Below, piece after piece: positions 1-8,554 of a DNA stretch of 64,000 nt; position 1 is the first letter of the stretch; each line of letters begins with the position of its first letter. The position numbers and the translations under genes were made by a program. The stretch spans positions 59,657 to 123,656 of the forward strand of contig JAHDXW010000009.1 in assembly GCA_023383015.1 (NCBI GenBank). The letters run 5' to 3'. The DNA comes from Paracoccaceae bacterium. Lineage in GTDB: Bacteria; Pseudomonadota; Alphaproteobacteria; Rhodobacterales; Rhodobacteraceae. Under the pieces are notes generated by a model. That model ran no database searches, was not told where the DNA came from, and saw only the letters and a program-made list of their open reading frames with translations.

Positions 1-59
1 GAGGCGGCCTGCGCGGCCCCCGGTGCCGCCGCCAGCGCGAGGGCGAGAACGCAGCGCAT
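1..59 (-). CDS. atpF: ATP synthase F0 subunit b, N-terminal fragment
   Basis: Only the first 19 residues lie inside the window; the gene runs off the left edge. The fragment is a hydrophobic, alanine-rich leader beginning MRCVLALALA, like the signal-peptide-like N-terminus of b subunits in Rhodobacterales. It starts 4 bases after the stop of the b' gene on the same strand, so it is the next gene of the F0 operon (atpI-B-E-F'-F). Subunit b forms, with b', the peripheral stalk that holds F1 against the membrane rotor. The identity rests mainly on position, because too little of the protein is visible. Confidence 0.75.
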   Translation of the reverse strand, partial: MRCVLALALAAAPGAAQAA

Positions 60-63
60 GTCG

Positions 64-585
64 CTATCCCTTCATCCGTGCGGTGACCGCGCCGGCCACG
101 CTGCGCCCGTCGGCGCTGGTTCCGAAGGCAGCCACGATCTCGCGCGCGGCATCGCGCGCCACCTCGGCCACGCTGTCGGCCGCGCTGGCGCGGATCGCCG
201 CGATCCGCCCCTGGCTTTCGGACGCCTTGGCCGCGATCTCGGCATCGGCGCGGGCGATGGCGGCGTCGAGGTCCTTCTGGATCTCGGCCCGCGCCCTCTC
301 GACGATGCGCCCGGCCTCGGCGCGGGCGTCGGCCAGCGCCTTCTGGTAGGCCTTCTCGGCCTCCTGCGCCTTGAGCTTCAGCTCCTCGGCGGCGGCGATG
401 TCGTTGGTGATCGTGCCGCGTCGTTCGGCAAGCACAGCTCCGATCCGGGGCAGGGCCACGCGGTTCAGGATCAGATAGAGCGCGACGAGCGTGACCGCGA
501 GCCAGAAGATCTGGTTCGGAAAGGTCGCGAAATCGAGCTGCGGCATGCCTGCCGCACTCTCAGCGCCATGCGCCTCGGTTGCCAT
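64..585 (-). CDS. atpF': ATP synthase F0 subunit b'
   Basis: 173 residues. After a polar N-terminus there is one membrane span (about residues 26-43, around the motif PNQIFWLAV), followed by a long charged alanine/glutamate-rich helix expected to form the right-handed coiled coil of the peripheral stalk. This is the usual shape and size of the divergent b' subunit of photosynthetic and other alphaproteobacteria, which pairs with b. The ATG is preceded by a good ribosome-binding site (GGAGGACGGC). It lies between atpE and atpF in a minus-strand F0 operon. It is clearly an F0 b-type subunit; the b' rather than b assignment rests on gene order and on the second b-like start that follows. Confidence 0.93.
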   Translation of the reverse strand: MATEAHGAESAAGMPQLDFATFPNQIFWLAVTLVALYLILNRVALPRIGAVLAERRGTITNDIAAAEELKLKAQEAEKAYQKALADARAEAGRIVERARAEIQKDLDAAIARADAEIAAKASESQGRIAAIRASAADSVAEVARDAAREIVAAFGTSADGRSVAGAVTARMKG

Positions 586-652
586 GCCGTCCTCCGTGGA
601 AGGCCTTCAGCCCCGGGCGGGCCCGCCGGCCCGCCCGCCAACCGCCGTCGGC

Positions 653-889
653 TCAGACGGCGAACATCAGCAGCAGCGCAACCAGGAACGAGAAGATGCC
701 CAGCGCCTCGGCGAAGGCGATGCCGATGAACAGCGTCGCGGTCTGCCCGGCGGCGGCCGAGGGGTTGCGCAGCGCGCCGGCAAGGAAGTTGCCCGCGACG
801 TTGCCCACCCCGACGGCGGCCCCGCCCATGCCCATGCAGGCAAGCCCCGCGCCGATGTAGGCGCCCATTTGCACGATGTTGCCTTCCAT
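653..889 (-). CDS. atpE: ATP synthase F0 subunit c
   Basis: 78 residues forming two membrane helices joined by a polar loop containing RNP (residues 41-43). The proton-binding carboxylate is Glu61 in the second helix (GIAFAEALG). The start at 889 follows a strong Shine-Dalgarno sequence (AAGGAGAACC), and the length matches alphaproteobacterial c subunits. The protein assembles into the rotating c-ring that carries protons through F0. A longer open frame continues upstream through the neighbouring atpB region, but it has no family similarity before this Met. Confidence 0.97.
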   Translation of the reverse strand: MEGNIVQMGAYIGAGLACMGMGGAAVGVGNVAGNFLAGALRNPSAAAGQTATLFIGIAFAEALGIFSFLVALLLMFAV

Positions 890-942
890 GTCGGTTCTCC
901 TTGGCTGGAATGGCGAGAATGCGGCGGTCCCGACCCGCCGGC

Positions 943-1698
943 TCAGTGATGCGGATGCAGCGCGTCGCGCAGGTAGACGCAGGTCAGGATGGTGAAGACA
1001 TAGGCCTGGATGGCCGAGACCAGGACCTCGAGCCCGTAGACCGCGGTGATCGCCACCACCGGGATCACCGAGGCCGCGCCGAGCGCGCCGGCGAAGCCCG
1101 CGAACACCTTGATGACGGCGTGGCCGGCCATCATGTTGCCCGCAAGACGGATCGAGTGGCTGACCGGGCGCACGAAGTAGCTGATGATCTCTATCAGCGC
1201 CAGCACCGGCCGCAGCGGCAGCGGCGCCGAGGTGATCCAGAACAGCTCGAGAAAATGCGCGCCGTGGCGGATGAAGCCGATCGCCGTGACGGTGACGAAG
1301 ACGAGGAGCGCGAGCACCGCGGTGACCGCGATGTGCGAGGTCGTCGTGAAGCTCATCGGCAGGAGGCCGAGGAAGTTCGAGAACAGGACGAAGCAGAACA
1401 GAGTCATGATGTAGGGGAAGAACTTCGCCCCGTCCTTGCCGGCGACGTCCTCGACCATCTTGTAGACGAAGCCGTAGGCAAGCTCGGCCACCGACTGGAT
1501 GCGGCTCGGCACGACTGCGCGGCCGCGGGTGCCGAGCACCAGCAGCGCCGTCACCGCCGCGACCGTCAGTGCCATCCACAGCGTCACGTTGGTGACGGTG
1601 TACCAGTGCACCGGGCCGTCTCCGAACAGCGGCCTGACGATGAACTGATCCATCGGGTGGATCGCGAAACCGCTTCCGCCTTCAGCGCTCTCCGCCAC
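943..1698 (-). CDS. atpB: ATP synthase F0 subunit a
   Basis: 251 residues from the proposed GTG start. It has multiple hydrophobic helices and the essential arginine in IRLAGN (Arg184), which drives proton release from the c-ring. The GTG at 1698 is chosen because the following sequence ([19 protein letters not shown]) fits the family N-terminus and the upstream GAGGACGAGAGGG region can pair with 16S rRNA. It overlaps the end of atpI by 17 bases, suggesting translational coupling. Upstream in-frame starts would add a proline/arginine-rich stretch with no family match; Met at HPMDQF is a shorter alternative. Confidence 0.95.
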   Translation of the reverse strand: MAESAEGGSGFAIHPMDQFIVRPLFGDGPVHWYTVTNVTLWMALTVAAVTALLVLGTRGRAVVPSRIQSVAELAYGFVYKMVEDVAGKDGAKFFPYIMTLFCFVLFSNFLGLLPMSFTTTSHIAVTAVLALLVFVTVTAIGFIRHGAHFLELFWITSAPLPLRPVLALIEIISYFVRPVSHSIRLAGNMMAGHAVIKVFAGFAGALGAASVIPVVAITAVYGLEVLVSAIQAYVFTILTCVYLRDALHPHH

Positions 1699-2035
1699 TG
1701 CCGTCCCTCTCGTCCTCCGCGGGTCGCTGCCCGCCTTCCCGTGGCCCCGCACCCACCTCGCGGGCGGTGCGGATCATCGTCTTCACCCCGGCGGCGAAGC
1801 CGAGCAGGGTGAACACCGTCAGGAGCAGCGGCCGCGTCCCGAAGAGCGCGTCGAGCCCCATGCCGATCCCGAAGCCGATGCCCAGCCCCGCGACCAGTTC
1901 GATCACCATCCGCCAGGCGAGATTCGCCTGGCTGTAATGCGTCTCCCTCGGGGGCGGCGGCGCCTGGGCGGCGCGGGCGCGCGACAGCCGTTCCTCGAAT
2001 TGGCGCAGCCGCTCGTCTTCCGGCCCTTCGCCCAT
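1682..2035 (-). CDS. atpI: ATP synthase assembly/accessory protein I
   Basis: 117 residues: a charged N-terminus with an amphipathic helix, then two membrane spans (about residues 41-62 and 68-85, with the glycine-rich stretch [10 protein letters not shown]), and a polar tail. This matches the AtpI/Gene-1 family (PF09527-like) that opens F0 operons and helps c-ring assembly or Mg2+ provision. The ATG at 2035 has GGAGG sequences just upstream. A longer frame reaches about 2320 but lacks family similarity. It is the first gene of the minus-strand atp operon, with a good promoter directly upstream (2067-2095). Confidence 0.88.
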   Translation of the reverse strand: MGEGPEDERLRQFEERLSRARAAQAPPPPRETHYSQANLAWRMVIELVAGLGIGFGIGMGLDALFGTRPLLLTVFTLLGFAAGVKTMIRTAREVGAGPREGGQRPAEDERDGSGGER

Positions 2036-2066
2036 GCCTCCGGCCCCTCCGGGGATGTCGCGGAGC

Positions 2067-2095
2067 GGCCTAAGGCGCGCCGGGCGCCGAGTCAA
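2067..2095 (-). promoter_or_regulatory. Putative sigma-70-type promoter of the atp F0 operon
   Basis: On the minus strand TTGACT (2090-2095) and TAGGCC (2067-2072) are separated by exactly 17 bases and lie about 32 bases upstream of the atpI start codon. The -35 box is close to consensus and the -10 is of the weak GC-rich kind seen before several other genes in this window. Confidence 0.6.
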
Positions 2096-2228
2096 GCGCC
2101 CTTCGCTGCTGTGCAGAGCCATGCAAGCCCATGATCCAGCGTGATTTTCAAAGACGTGCGGCAGAAGGGCCGCGGTCTGGCGCGCGGCAAAGCTCAACCA
2201 CCCGGTTGACCGACGCGCGGCCGCGGGG

Positions 2229-2244
2229 CATCCATCGGTGGATG
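2229..2244. promoter_or_regulatory. Inverted repeat at the start codon of the ArsR-type regulator
   Basis: A perfect 6-4-6 inverted repeat, CATCCA-TCGG-TGGATG, whose last three bases are the ATG of the regulator gene at 2242. Its position suits an autoregulatory operator, or a hairpin that masks the start codon. This is inferred from symmetry only. Confidence 0.45.
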
Positions 2245-2589
2245 ACCGATCCCGCCGGCCCGCCACTGGATGCGCTGTTCGCCGCCCTTGCCGACCCCAC
2301 GCGGCGGGCAATCCTGGCACTGCTGCTCGAGGACGACATGGCGGTGACCGACGTCGCCGCCGCCTTCCCGATCTCTCTTGCCGCGGTCTCCAAGCATCTC
2401 GCGATCCTCGCCGAGGCCGGGCTGATCAGCCAGGAGAAGCGCGGACGGGTGAAGTGGTGCAGGCTCGAGCCCGCGGGGCTGAAGCCGGCGGCAGTCTGGA
2501 TGCAGGGCTTCGGCCAGTTCGAGCCGGTCGACCTTGACGCCTTCGAGGCCTTCCTGGCCGCCGACGCGGCCCTTCCCCCGCCCGGGTGA
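2242..2589 (+). CDS. ArsR/SmtB-family winged-helix transcriptional regulator
   Basis: 115 residues. The core (PLDALFAALADPTRRAIL, then AAAFPISLAAVSKHLAILAEAGLI) is a winged helix-turn-helix of the ArsR family, with the recognition helix around SLAAVSKHLAIL. The conserved ADPTRRAIL segment is typical of the SdpR/self-sufficient subgroup. No cysteine-rich metal site of the ArsR or CadC kind is visible, so the effector is unknown. The start at 2242 is preferred because the longer frame upstream is arginine-rich and non-conserved. The gene is divergent from the atp operon and convergent with rlmN. The inverted repeat over its start suggests autoregulation. Confidence 0.85.
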   Translation: MTDPAGPPLDALFAALADPTRRAILALLLEDDMAVTDVAAAFPISLAAVSKHLAILAEAGLISQEKRGRVKWCRLEPAGLKPAAVWMQGFGQFEPVDLDAFEAFLAADAALPPPG

Positions 2590-2635
2590 GACCCGCCCGG
2601 CGCTGCCGCCCGGGCCCCTGCCCCGAACCGGCTGC

Positions 2636-3838
2636 TCAGCCCACGGACAGGCGCGCGGCGGCGGCCGGCGCGGCGCGGCCGGCGCGGTCACGCTCGGTGG
2701 CGCTTTTCAGCTGGCCGCAGGCGGCCATGATGTCCTCGCCCCGGGGGGTGCGGATCGGCGCGGCATAGCCGGCCTTGAAGACGATGTCGGCGAATGCCTC
2801 GATCCGCGCCCAGGGCGAGCGGCGGTAGGGCGCCCCGGGCCATTCGTTGAACGGGATCAGGTTTACCTTGGCGGGGATGCCGGCGATCAGCCGCACCAGC
2901 CGGCGGGCGTCCTCGTCGCTGTCGTTCACCCCGTCGAGCATGACGTATTCGAAGGTGATCCGCTCGGAGTTCGACAGCCGCGGATAGTCGCGCAGGGCCT
3001 GCAGGAGCGTCGCGATCGGCCACTTGCGGTTGATCGGCACCAGACGGTCGCGCACCGCGTCGGTGGTGGCATGGAAGCTGACCGCGAGCAGGCAGCCGAT
3101 CTCGGTGGCGGCACGGGCGATCCCGGGCACGACGCCCGAGGTCGACAGCGTGATCCGCCGGCGCGACAGCGCCAGCCCCTCGCCGTCCATCACCACGGCC
3201 ATCGCATCGCGCACCGCCTCGAAGTTGTAGAGCGGCTCGCCCATGCCCATCAGCACGACGTTCGAGACCAGCCGCTCCTCGCGCCTCGGCTGCCCCGGCA
3301 CCGGCCACTCGCCGAGGTCGTCGCGCGCCACCATGAGCTGGCCCACGATCTCGCCGGCGGTGAGGTTGCGCACCAGCCGCTGGGTGCCAGTGTGGCAGAA
3401 CGAGCAGGTGAGCGTGCAGCCGACCTGGGAGGACACGCAGAGCGTGCCGCGCCCCTCCTCGGGGATGTACACGGTCTCGACCTCGTGGCCGCCGGCGACG
3501 CGGAGCAGGTACTTGCGGGTGCCGTCGGCCGAGACCTCGCGGCGCACCACCTCGGGCAGGGCAAGGGTGAAGCGGGACGCGAGGAGGGCGCGGAAGTCGC
3601 GCGCGAGGTTCGACATCGCCGCGAAGTCGCGCACCCCCCAGTGATAGATCCACTGCCAGAGCTGCCCCGTGCGCATGCGCAGCTGGCCCGCCGGCGTGCC
3701 AGCCGCCGCCAGCGCGGCGGAAAGCTCGTCCCGCGTCAGCCCGATCAGGTTGACCGGTCCGGCCACCGCCGCCGCCGGCGCGGCGGCGCGCGGCGCGACG
3801 CGCACCTCGGGGGTGATGGGCGGGGCATGCTCGGTCAT
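2636..3838 (-). CDS. rlmN: 23S rRNA (A2503-C2)/tRNA (A37-C2) methyltransferase RlmN
   Basis: 400 residues, a radical-SAM dual-specificity RNA methyltransferase. The CxxxCxxC cluster motif is at Cys141, Cys145 and Cys148. The two extra catalytic cysteines are also present: Cys134 in [10 protein letters not shown] and Cys374 in MAACGQLK, the latter corresponding to the Cys that carries the transferred methylene. The length agrees with alphaproteobacterial RlmN. It acts on 23S rRNA A2503 near the peptidyl transferase centre and on some tRNAs. It stands alone between the ArsR-like gene (convergent) and ialB, with its own promoter-like boxes upstream. Confidence 0.97.
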   Translation of the reverse strand: MTEHAPPITPEVRVAPRAAAPAAAVAGPVNLIGLTRDELSAALAAAGTPAGQLRMRTGQLWQWIYHWGVRDFAAMSNLARDFRALLASRFTLALPEVVRREVSADGTRKYLLRVAGGHEVETVYIPEEGRGTLCVSSQVGCTLTCSFCHTGTQRLVRNLTAGEIVGQLMVARDDLGEWPVPGQPRREERLVSNVVLMGMGEPLYNFEAVRDAMAVVMDGEGLALSRRRITLSTSGVVPGIARAATEIGCLLAVSFHATTDAVRDRLVPINRKWPIATLLQALRDYPRLSNSERITFEYVMLDGVNDSDEDARRLVRLIAGIPAKVNLIPFNEWPGAPYRRSPWARIEAFADIVFKAGYAAPIRTPRGEDIMAACGQLKSATERDRAGRAAPAAAARLSVG

Positions 3839-3862
3839 GGCGGCGCTCCGGGTGGTGGCCGG

Positions 3863-3891
3863 AACCTAGGGTGCCCGCCGCCCGGTTGGAA
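3863..3891 (-). promoter_or_regulatory. Putative promoter of rlmN
   Basis: On the minus strand TTCCAA (3886-3891) and TAGGTT (3863-3868) are spaced by 17 bases, 25 bases before the rlmN start codon. The spacing is optimal and the -10 resembles others in the window; the -35 is weak. Confidence 0.45.
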
Positions 3892-3897
3892 GGCCCC

Positions 3898-4431
3898 TCA
3901 GCCTGCCGGGCAGCGGCGCTCGGCCTCGGTGGTGGCAGCGGTGAAGCCCAGCAGCGAGAAGATGTCGCGGGTGTTGTTGCCGCGCCCCGAGCGGGCGGTG
4001 ACGATCGCCTGCTGGCCGCGGCGCATCGCCTCCATCAGCCGGGCGTCCTCCTCGGGCGAGGCGGGCCAGGCCCATTCGCCGTCGGTGAACAGCTCGAAGC
4101 GCGCATCGCCGATCTCGACCGTCACGGTCGAGCCCTCGGCGAAGGGATAGCCGCCGGTATAGGCGATCTCGCCGCGCGCCCCGCCGGGGCGGTAGGCCAC
4201 GAAGAAGCGGATGTCGCCCCGCCTGACCGAGGTCGGCCGGTCGCTGCGGTCGGTCGCCGCCCATTCCTTGGGCGCCGATACCGCCCAGCACTCCTTGGGG
4301 CTTTCCTCGACGAACACGCTCCAGTCCGTCTGCGTGGCGACAACGTTCGACGACTCCTGGGCGCCGGCCGCCGCTGCCGCCAGCACCACCGCGACCGCCG
4401 CCGCGAACCCGCGCACCGTCCCTGCCGTCAT
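3898..4431 (-). CDS. IalB-family (invasion-associated locus B) periplasmic protein
   Basis: 177 residues with a cleavable signal peptide (residues about 1-24, ending AAAAAGAQE). The mature part has the IalB features: a tryptophan-containing segment TDWSVFVEESPKECW, the central IRFFVAYRP and EIAYTGGYPF strands, and a late TARSGRGNNTRDIFSLLGFTAA segment with a C-terminal Cys. IalB was named for invasion of erythrocytes by Bartonella, but family members are common in free-living Rhodobacterales, where their role is unclear. Two cysteines (in KECW and RRC near the C-terminus) could form a disulfide. It is monocistronic and divergent from the asparaginase gene. Confidence 0.87.
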   Translation of the reverse strand: MTAGTVRGFAAAVAVVLAAAAAGAQESSNVVATQTDWSVFVEESPKECWAVSAPKEWAATDRSDRPTSVRRGDIRFFVAYRPGGARGEIAYTGGYPFAEGSTVTVEIGDARFELFTDGEWAWPASPEEDARLMEAMRRGQQAIVTARSGRGNNTRDIFSLLGFTAATTEAERRCPAG

Positions 4432-4535
4432 CTTCTCTCCTGCCTCCGGCGCGACTGCGACGGGCTGCCCGCCCGCCGCGCCGGTCCATGCCTGCCGGCC
4501 ATGCGGCTGGCGGCTCCGGCCCCGGTCCTGTATGC

Positions 4536-4563
4536 CTCATACCGCAAGCGGCGCCGGCGTCAA
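4536..4563 (-). promoter_or_regulatory. Putative promoter of the ialB-like gene with a small inverted repeat
   Basis: Minus-strand TTGACG (4558-4563) and TATGAG (4536-4541) with a 16-base spacer. The -10 box sits in a short perfect inverted repeat GTATG-CCT-CATAC (4530-4542), which could bind a regulator serving this gene or the divergent asparaginase gene. Confidence 0.45.
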
Positions 4564-4609
4564 AACCCCGTCGGCGCGAAATCGCGCATGTGTGAGGGGG
4601 GGCCACGCC

Positions 4610-5623
4610 ATGTCGGGCAGCGGGGCGGGGGTCGCGGCGGGGGCCGTGCCCATGGTCGAGGTCTGGCGCGCCGGGCGGATCGAATCCGCCCATTCCGGCC
4701 ATGCGGTGGTGGCCGACGCCACCGGCCGCATCATCGCCGCCTGGGGCCGGCCGGAGGTGGTGATCTATCCGCGCTCGGCCTGCAAGATGATCCAGGCGTT
4801 GCCCCTGGTCGAGAGCGGGGCGGCGGCGGGGCGCGACGACGGCGACCTTGCGCTCGCCTGTGCCTCCCACCAGGGGGCGGCGATGCACACCTCCCGCGCC
4901 GGCCGCTGGCTGGCCGACCTCGGGCTGGCCGAGCCCGACCTGCGCTGCGGCGCGCACGAGCCGGCCGACCGGGCGGCGCGCGACGCGCTGATCCGGGCCG
5001 GGCGGGAGCCCACGCAGCTGCACAACAACTGCTCGGGCAAGCACGCGGGCTTTCTTGCCCTCGCCCGCCACCTGCGGGCGGGTCCGGAGTACGTCGACCC
5101 CGACCATCCGGTGCAGCGTGCCGTCCGCGCCGCCTTCGAGGAGGTGACGGGCGAGCCCTCGCCGGGCCATGCGATCGACGGCTGCTCGGCACCCAACTTC
5201 GCCACCTCGCTCGCAGGGCTGGCAGGCGCCATGGCGCGCTACGCCGCGGCACGGGGCGACGGCGACGCGCGCGCCCGGGCCATGGCGCGGCTGGTCGGGG
5301 CGATGACGGCGCACCCCGAGCTCGTCGCCGGCGAGGGGCGGGCCTGCACCGAGCTGATGCGCGCCGCGGGCGGGCGGGTGGCGCTGAAGACCGGCGCCGA
5401 GGGCGTCTTTGTGGCCATCCTGCCCGGGCCGGGCCTCGGCGTGGCGCTGAAGATCGCCGACGGGGCGACGCGGGCAGCGGAGGCGGCGGTGGTGGCGGTC
5501 CTCGCCCGGCTCGGGATCCTCGATGCCGCCGCCCCCGCCGCGCGCCGGCGCCTCGATGCCCCCCAACGCAACTGGCGGGGGATCGAGACCGGCATCATCC
5601 GCGCCGCGCCCGGCTTTCCCTGA
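4610..5623 (+). CDS. Rhizobium-type (class 3) L-asparaginase
   Basis: 337 residues of the PF06089 asparaginase family (Rhizobium etli AnsA/ReAV type), unrelated to the classic bacterial type I/II enzymes. The family's key residues are visible: Ser56 and Lys59 in RSACKM, Cys141 and Lys144 in NNCSGKH, Cys192 in DGCSAPN and Cys246 in RACTELM. These correspond to the Ser-Lys tandem and zinc-site cysteines known in ReAV. The enzyme hydrolyses asparagine to aspartate and ammonia in the cytoplasm. The ATG at 4610 is chosen because upstream in-frame sequence is proline/arginine-rich and overlaps the divergent ialB promoter. There is no signal peptide. Confidence 0.9.
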   Translation: MSGSGAGVAAGAVPMVEVWRAGRIESAHSGHAVVADATGRIIAAWGRPEVVIYPRSACKMIQALPLVESGAAAGRDDGDLALACASHQGAAMHTSRAGRWLADLGLAEPDLRCGAHEPADRAARDALIRAGREPTQLHNNCSGKHAGFLALARHLRAGPEYVDPDHPVQRAVRAAFEEVTGEPSPGHAIDGCSAPNFATSLAGLAGAMARYAAARGDGDARARAMARLVGAMTAHPELVAGEGRACTELMRAAGGRVALKTGAEGVFVAILPGPGLGVALKIADGATRAAEAAVVAVLARLGILDAAAPAARRRLDAPQRNWRGIETGIIRAAPGFP

Positions 5624-5627
5624 CCCC

Positions 5628-5656
5628 TTGCGCGCCGGGGGGAAGTGGCGTATCCG
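5628..5656 (+). promoter_or_regulatory. Putative promoter of rpmI-rplT
   Basis: TTGCGC (5628-5633) and TATCCG (5651-5656) with a 17-base spacer, just after the asparaginase stop and 73 bases before rpmI. The remaining leader is long enough for a control element, but no clear ribosomal-protein operator was recognised. Confidence 0.5.
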
Positions 5657-5729
5657 CCCGCATTCTCACCGCGCGGCCGGCCCCAGCGGCATGCCGAGTC
5701 GTGCGCGATACGGCCCAGAGGAGTCCGAA

Positions 5730-5930
5730 ATGCCCAAGATGAAGACCAAGTCGAGCGCCAAGAAGCGCTTCAAGATGACCGCGACCGGCAAGGTCGTGGC
5801 CCAGCAGGCCGGAAAGCGGCACGGGATGATCAAACGCACCACGAAGTTCGTCCGCGATGCGCGCGGCACCGGGGTCCTGTCGGATTCCGATGCCAGGATC
5901 ATCAAGAAATACATGCCCTACGACCGCTGA
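5730..5930 (+). CDS. rpmI: 50S ribosomal protein L35
   Basis: 66 residues, basic, with the family start [15 protein letters not shown], the central AGKRHGM segment and the C-terminal KKYMPY. A ribosome-binding site (GAGGAGTCC) precedes the ATG. It is followed 12 bases later by rplT, the standard pair. infC, which usually precedes rpmI, is not present upstream here; the asparaginase gene is there instead. Confidence 0.98.
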   Translation: MPKMKTKSSAKKRFKMTATGKVVAQQAGKRHGMIKRTTKFVRDARGTGVLSDSDARIIKKYMPYDR

Positions 5931-5942
5931 GGAGGACCGCAG

Positions 5943-6311
5943 ATGTCCCGCGTCAAGTCCGGCAAGGTCACCCACGCCCGCCACAAGCGCGTCCTGCAGG
6001 ATGCCAAGGGCTATTACGGCCAGCGCTCGCGCGCGTTCAAGACCGCCGCCCAGGCGGTCGACAAGGCCAACCAGTACGCCACGCGCGACCGCAAGACGCG
6101 CAAGCGCAACTTCCGCGCCCTGTGGATCCAGCGGATCAACGCCGCGGTGCGCGCCATCGACCCCGCCCTGACCTATTCGCGCTTCGTCGACGCGCTGTCG
6201 AAGTCGGGCATCGAGGTCGACCGCAAGGTGCTGGCCGATCTCGCCGTGCATGAGCCCGAGGCGTTCGCGGCCATCGTCGAGCGCGCCCGCGCCGGAGCCG
6301 CGGCGGCCTGA
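5943..6311 (+). CDS. rplT: 50S ribosomal protein L20
   Basis: 122 residues, strongly basic N-terminal extension (MSRVKSG, then HARHKRVL and KGYYGQRSR), and the globular C-terminal part ending [17 protein letters not shown]. It is an early assembly protein that binds domain II of 23S rRNA, and in many bacteria it represses its own operon. A GAGGACC sequence before the ATG serves as ribosome-binding site. It is cotranscribed with rpmI. Confidence 0.98.
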   Translation: MSRVKSGKVTHARHKRVLQDAKGYYGQRSRAFKTAAQAVDKANQYATRDRKTRKRNFRALWIQRINAAVRAIDPALTYSRFVDALSKSGIEVDRKVLADLAVHEPEAFAAIVERARAGAAAA

Positions 6312-6383
6312 GCGACGGCACCGGCGCGTCGGCCGCCGCGGGAGCGCCGATGCCGTCCGGCGCCGCAGCAAGGGGCCCCGCGG

Positions 6384-6704
6384 CTAGCCCTGCACCCGGC
6401 GGCAGGGCACCGCGGCTATGCGGCACAGCATGTCGGCCGTGCCGTCGCCGGCGGCATGGCAGTCCTCGGTCCAGAACTTGGCCTGCCACGGCTCGGCGAA
6501 GACCGCGCCGTGCACCTCGGTCACCTGGCGGCGCCACGCGGTGACCGCGCCGGCCAGGGCGATCTCGCGGTCGTCACCGCGCGCCGCGGCCGTGACGTCT
6601 GATCCCAGGCACTCCCATGCCTCACCCTGCGCCGCGGCGGGCTTCGCTGCGGCCAGGGCCGCGGCGAGCGCGAGCAGGAAGGACGCGAGCGGGTGGTGCG
6701 CCAT
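6384..6704 (-). CDS. Small secreted cysteine-containing protein of unknown function
   Basis: 106 residues from the chosen Met at 6704. An N-terminal signal peptide (MAHHPLASFLLALAAALAAA, cleavage likely after PAAAQ) is followed by about 75 residues with four cysteines (WECLG, EDCHAAG, LCRIAAVPC), suggesting one or two disulfides in the periplasm. No family was recognised. It sits on the opposite strand between rplT and pheS, where alphaproteobacteria often carry nothing. An 8-residue longer start (6708-6728 region) is possible but would put charged residues ahead of the signal. Coding character, a signal peptide and paired cysteines argue that it is real. Confidence 0.65.
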   Translation of the reverse strand: MAHHPLASFLLALAAALAAAKPAAAQGEAWECLGSDVTAAARGDDREIALAGAVTAWRRQVTEVHGAVFAEPWQAKFWTEDCHAAGDGTADMLCRIAAVPCRRVQG

Positions 6705-6781
6705 GATGCTCCCGGCCATGCGGCACATGCACGCGACAGGCTAGCAGTCCACGGCAGGGCCGGCAACCGGACCAAGGCCGC

Positions 6782-6810
6782 TTGCCAGCCCCTGCCCCCT
6801 TCGCTAGGAC
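6782..6810 (+). promoter_or_regulatory. Putative promoter of pheS
   Basis: TTGCCA (6782-6787) and TAGGAC (6805-6810) with a 17-base spacer, ending 25 bases before the pheS ATG. It supports independent transcription of pheS rather than read-through from rplT. Confidence 0.5.
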
Positions 6811-6835
6811 GCGGGCGCACCGGAGGGGGTGGGCA

Positions 6836-7918
6836 ATGGACGGGCTTGAGGCGCTGCGCGCGAGATACCTGGGCGAGATCGGCGCCGCGGCGGACGAAGC
6901 CGCGCTGGAGGCGGTCCGCCTCGCCGCGCTGGGCCGCAAGGGCGAGATCAGCCTGAGGATGCGCAAGCTTGGCGGCATGGACCCCGAGGCGCGCAAGGTC
7001 GCGGGGCCGGCGCTGAACGGGCTGCGCGACGAGGTGGAGGCGGCCCTCAGGGCCCGCCGGGCGGCACTGGCGGACGCCGTGCTCGAGGCGCGGCTGCAGG
7101 CCGAGTGGCTGGATGTGACGCTGCCTGCCCGGCCGCGGCCGGGCGGCAGCATCCATCCCGTCTCGCAGGTGATGGAGGAGCTCACGGCGATCTTCGCAGA
7201 CATGGGCTTCGCCGTCGCCGAGGGCCCGCAGGTCGAGACCGACTGGCACAACTTCGACGCCCTGAACATTCCCCCCGAGCATCCCGCCCGGCAGGAGCAC
7301 GACACCTTCTTCCTGCACCGGCTCGAGGGCGACAACCGCCCGCCGCACGTGCTGCGCACCCACACCAGCCCGGTGCAGATCCGCGCCATGCTGGCGCAGG
7401 GCGCGCCCCTGCGGGTGATCGCCCCCGGCCGTGTCTACCGGATGGACATGGACCAGACGCACACGCCGATGTTCCATCAGGTCGAGGGGCTGGCGATCGA
7501 CCGCGACATCTCGATGGCACAGCTGAAATGGGTGCTCGAGGAGTTCTGCCGCGCGTTCTTCGAGGTCGAGGGCGTCGAGCTGCGCTTCCGCGCCTCGCAC
7601 TTCCCCTTCACCGAGCCCTCGGCCGAGGTCGACATCCGCTGCTCATGGGCGGGCGGTCAGCTGAAGATCGGCGAGGGCGACGACTGGCTCGAGATCCTCG
7701 GCTCGGGGATGGTGCACCCCCATGTGCTGCGCTCCGGCGGGGTCGACCCCGCGCAGTGGCAGGGATTCGCCTTCGGCATGGGGATCGACCGGATCGCCAT
7801 GCTGAAATACGGCATCCCCGACCTGCGCGCCTTCTTCGAGAGCGACCTGCGCTGGCTGCGCCACTACGGCTTCGCCGCTCTCGAGGTGCCGACGCTGCCC
7901 GGCGGGCTGAGCCGCTGA
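6836..7918 (+). CDS. pheS: Phenylalanine--tRNA ligase alpha subunit
   Basis: 360 residues. An N-terminal coiled-coil arm (about residues 1-90, for tRNA binding) is followed by the class II catalytic core: motif-2 region ([18 protein letters not shown]) and motif 3 near the C-terminus ([14 protein letters not shown]). These mark the alpha subunit of the bacterial alpha2beta2 enzyme, which charges tRNA-Phe. The ATG at 6836 is preceded by CGGAGGGGG. pheT is normally directly downstream but here a convergent lipoprotein gene follows, so the beta subunit must be encoded elsewhere or lies beyond a rearrangement. Confidence 0.97.
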   Translation: MDGLEALRARYLGEIGAAADEAALEAVRLAALGRKGEISLRMRKLGGMDPEARKVAGPALNGLRDEVEAALRARRAALADAVLEARLQAEWLDVTLPARPRPGGSIHPVSQVMEELTAIFADMGFAVAEGPQVETDWHNFDALNIPPEHPARQEHDTFFLHRLEGDNRPPHVLRTHTSPVQIRAMLAQGAPLRVIAPGRVYRMDMDQTHTPMFHQVEGLAIDRDISMAQLKWVLEEFCRAFFEVEGVELRFRASHFPFTEPSAEVDIRCSWAGGQLKIGEGDDWLEILGSGMVHPHVLRSGGVDPAQWQGFAFGMGIDRIAMLKYGIPDLRAFFESDLRWLRHYGFAALEVPTLPGGLSR

Positions 7919-7947
7919 GGCCGGCCCGCGCCACCCGGCCGGAGGGG

Positions 7948-8361
7948 TCAGCCGAGCACGAAATCGAGCCGCACCGCGCGCCCGTGCGGCACCGTCACGG
8001 CCAGCGTCCGGCGGCCCAGCGCCTCGGCGGTGACGGTGATCGCGTAGCTTCCCGCCGGCAGGAACCAGCGGTAGCGGCCGTCGCCGTCGGTGAAGACGGC
8101 GATCTCGGGTACCGGGTTGGGGCGGGGGCCGGTGCCGCGGGCCTCGACGAAGGCACCGGCGACGGGCCGGCCGCGGGCGTCGGTCACCCGGCCCTCGACC
8201 CCCTCGGCCGCGCCGCCCGGCCCCGGCCCGGGGTCGGTCACGGCATGGTCGGCGGGCACGCAGCCGGCCAGCACCGCCGCGGCCGGCAGGGCGACGGCGG
8301 CGGCGGCAAGGCGCAGTACGCCGCGGCGGGGAAGGCCGGGGCGCGTCGACGGTCGGGACAT
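7948..8361 (-). CDS. Tat-exported lipoprotein with a carboxypeptidase-regulatory-like fold
   Basis: 137 residues. The N-terminus has a twin-arginine stretch (PRRGVLRLAAAA) and a lipobox (LAGC), so it is probably exported folded by Tat and lipidated. The mature part is a single beta-sandwich: VEGRVTDARGRPVAGAFVEAR, then GDGRYRWFLPAGSYAITVTA, typical of CarboxypepD_reg-like/transthyretin-like domains that occur in carbohydrate or surface-binding proteins. Function is unknown. A start 10 residues upstream (8391) is possible; the chosen Met gives a normal signal length. It lies just upstream, on the same strand, of neither pheS nor the proteases' coding direction end, and appears monocistronic. 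Confidence 0.7.
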   Translation of the reverse strand: MSRPSTRPGLPRRGVLRLAAAAVALPAAAVLAGCVPADHAVTDPGPGPGGAAEGVEGRVTDARGRPVAGAFVEARGTGPRPNPVPEIAVFTDGDGRYRWFLPAGSYAITVTAEALGRRTLAVTVPHGRAVRLDFVLG

Positions 8362-8554
8362 GGGGCATCTCCTCGCGGGCTGCCGGGGCAAGGCGGATGG
8401 CCGCCCCGCCCGGGCGCTTCACTGCGGCGCATGTAGGAAGCCGCGGCCGCCGCCGCCAGTGCCCGGACGGGAACGGCGCAAGCCGCCGGCGGCACGGGAG
8501 GGGCCGCCGCGCTGCCGCGGCGGCCCCCGTTCGACGCCCTGGCCGTCCGGCCCG

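Noticed and set aside
653..1579. A longer version of atpE extending through atpB
   Set aside because: Only the last 78 residues match subunit c; the extension is in a different frame from the clearly conserved atpB and there is a strong ribosome-binding site at the short start.
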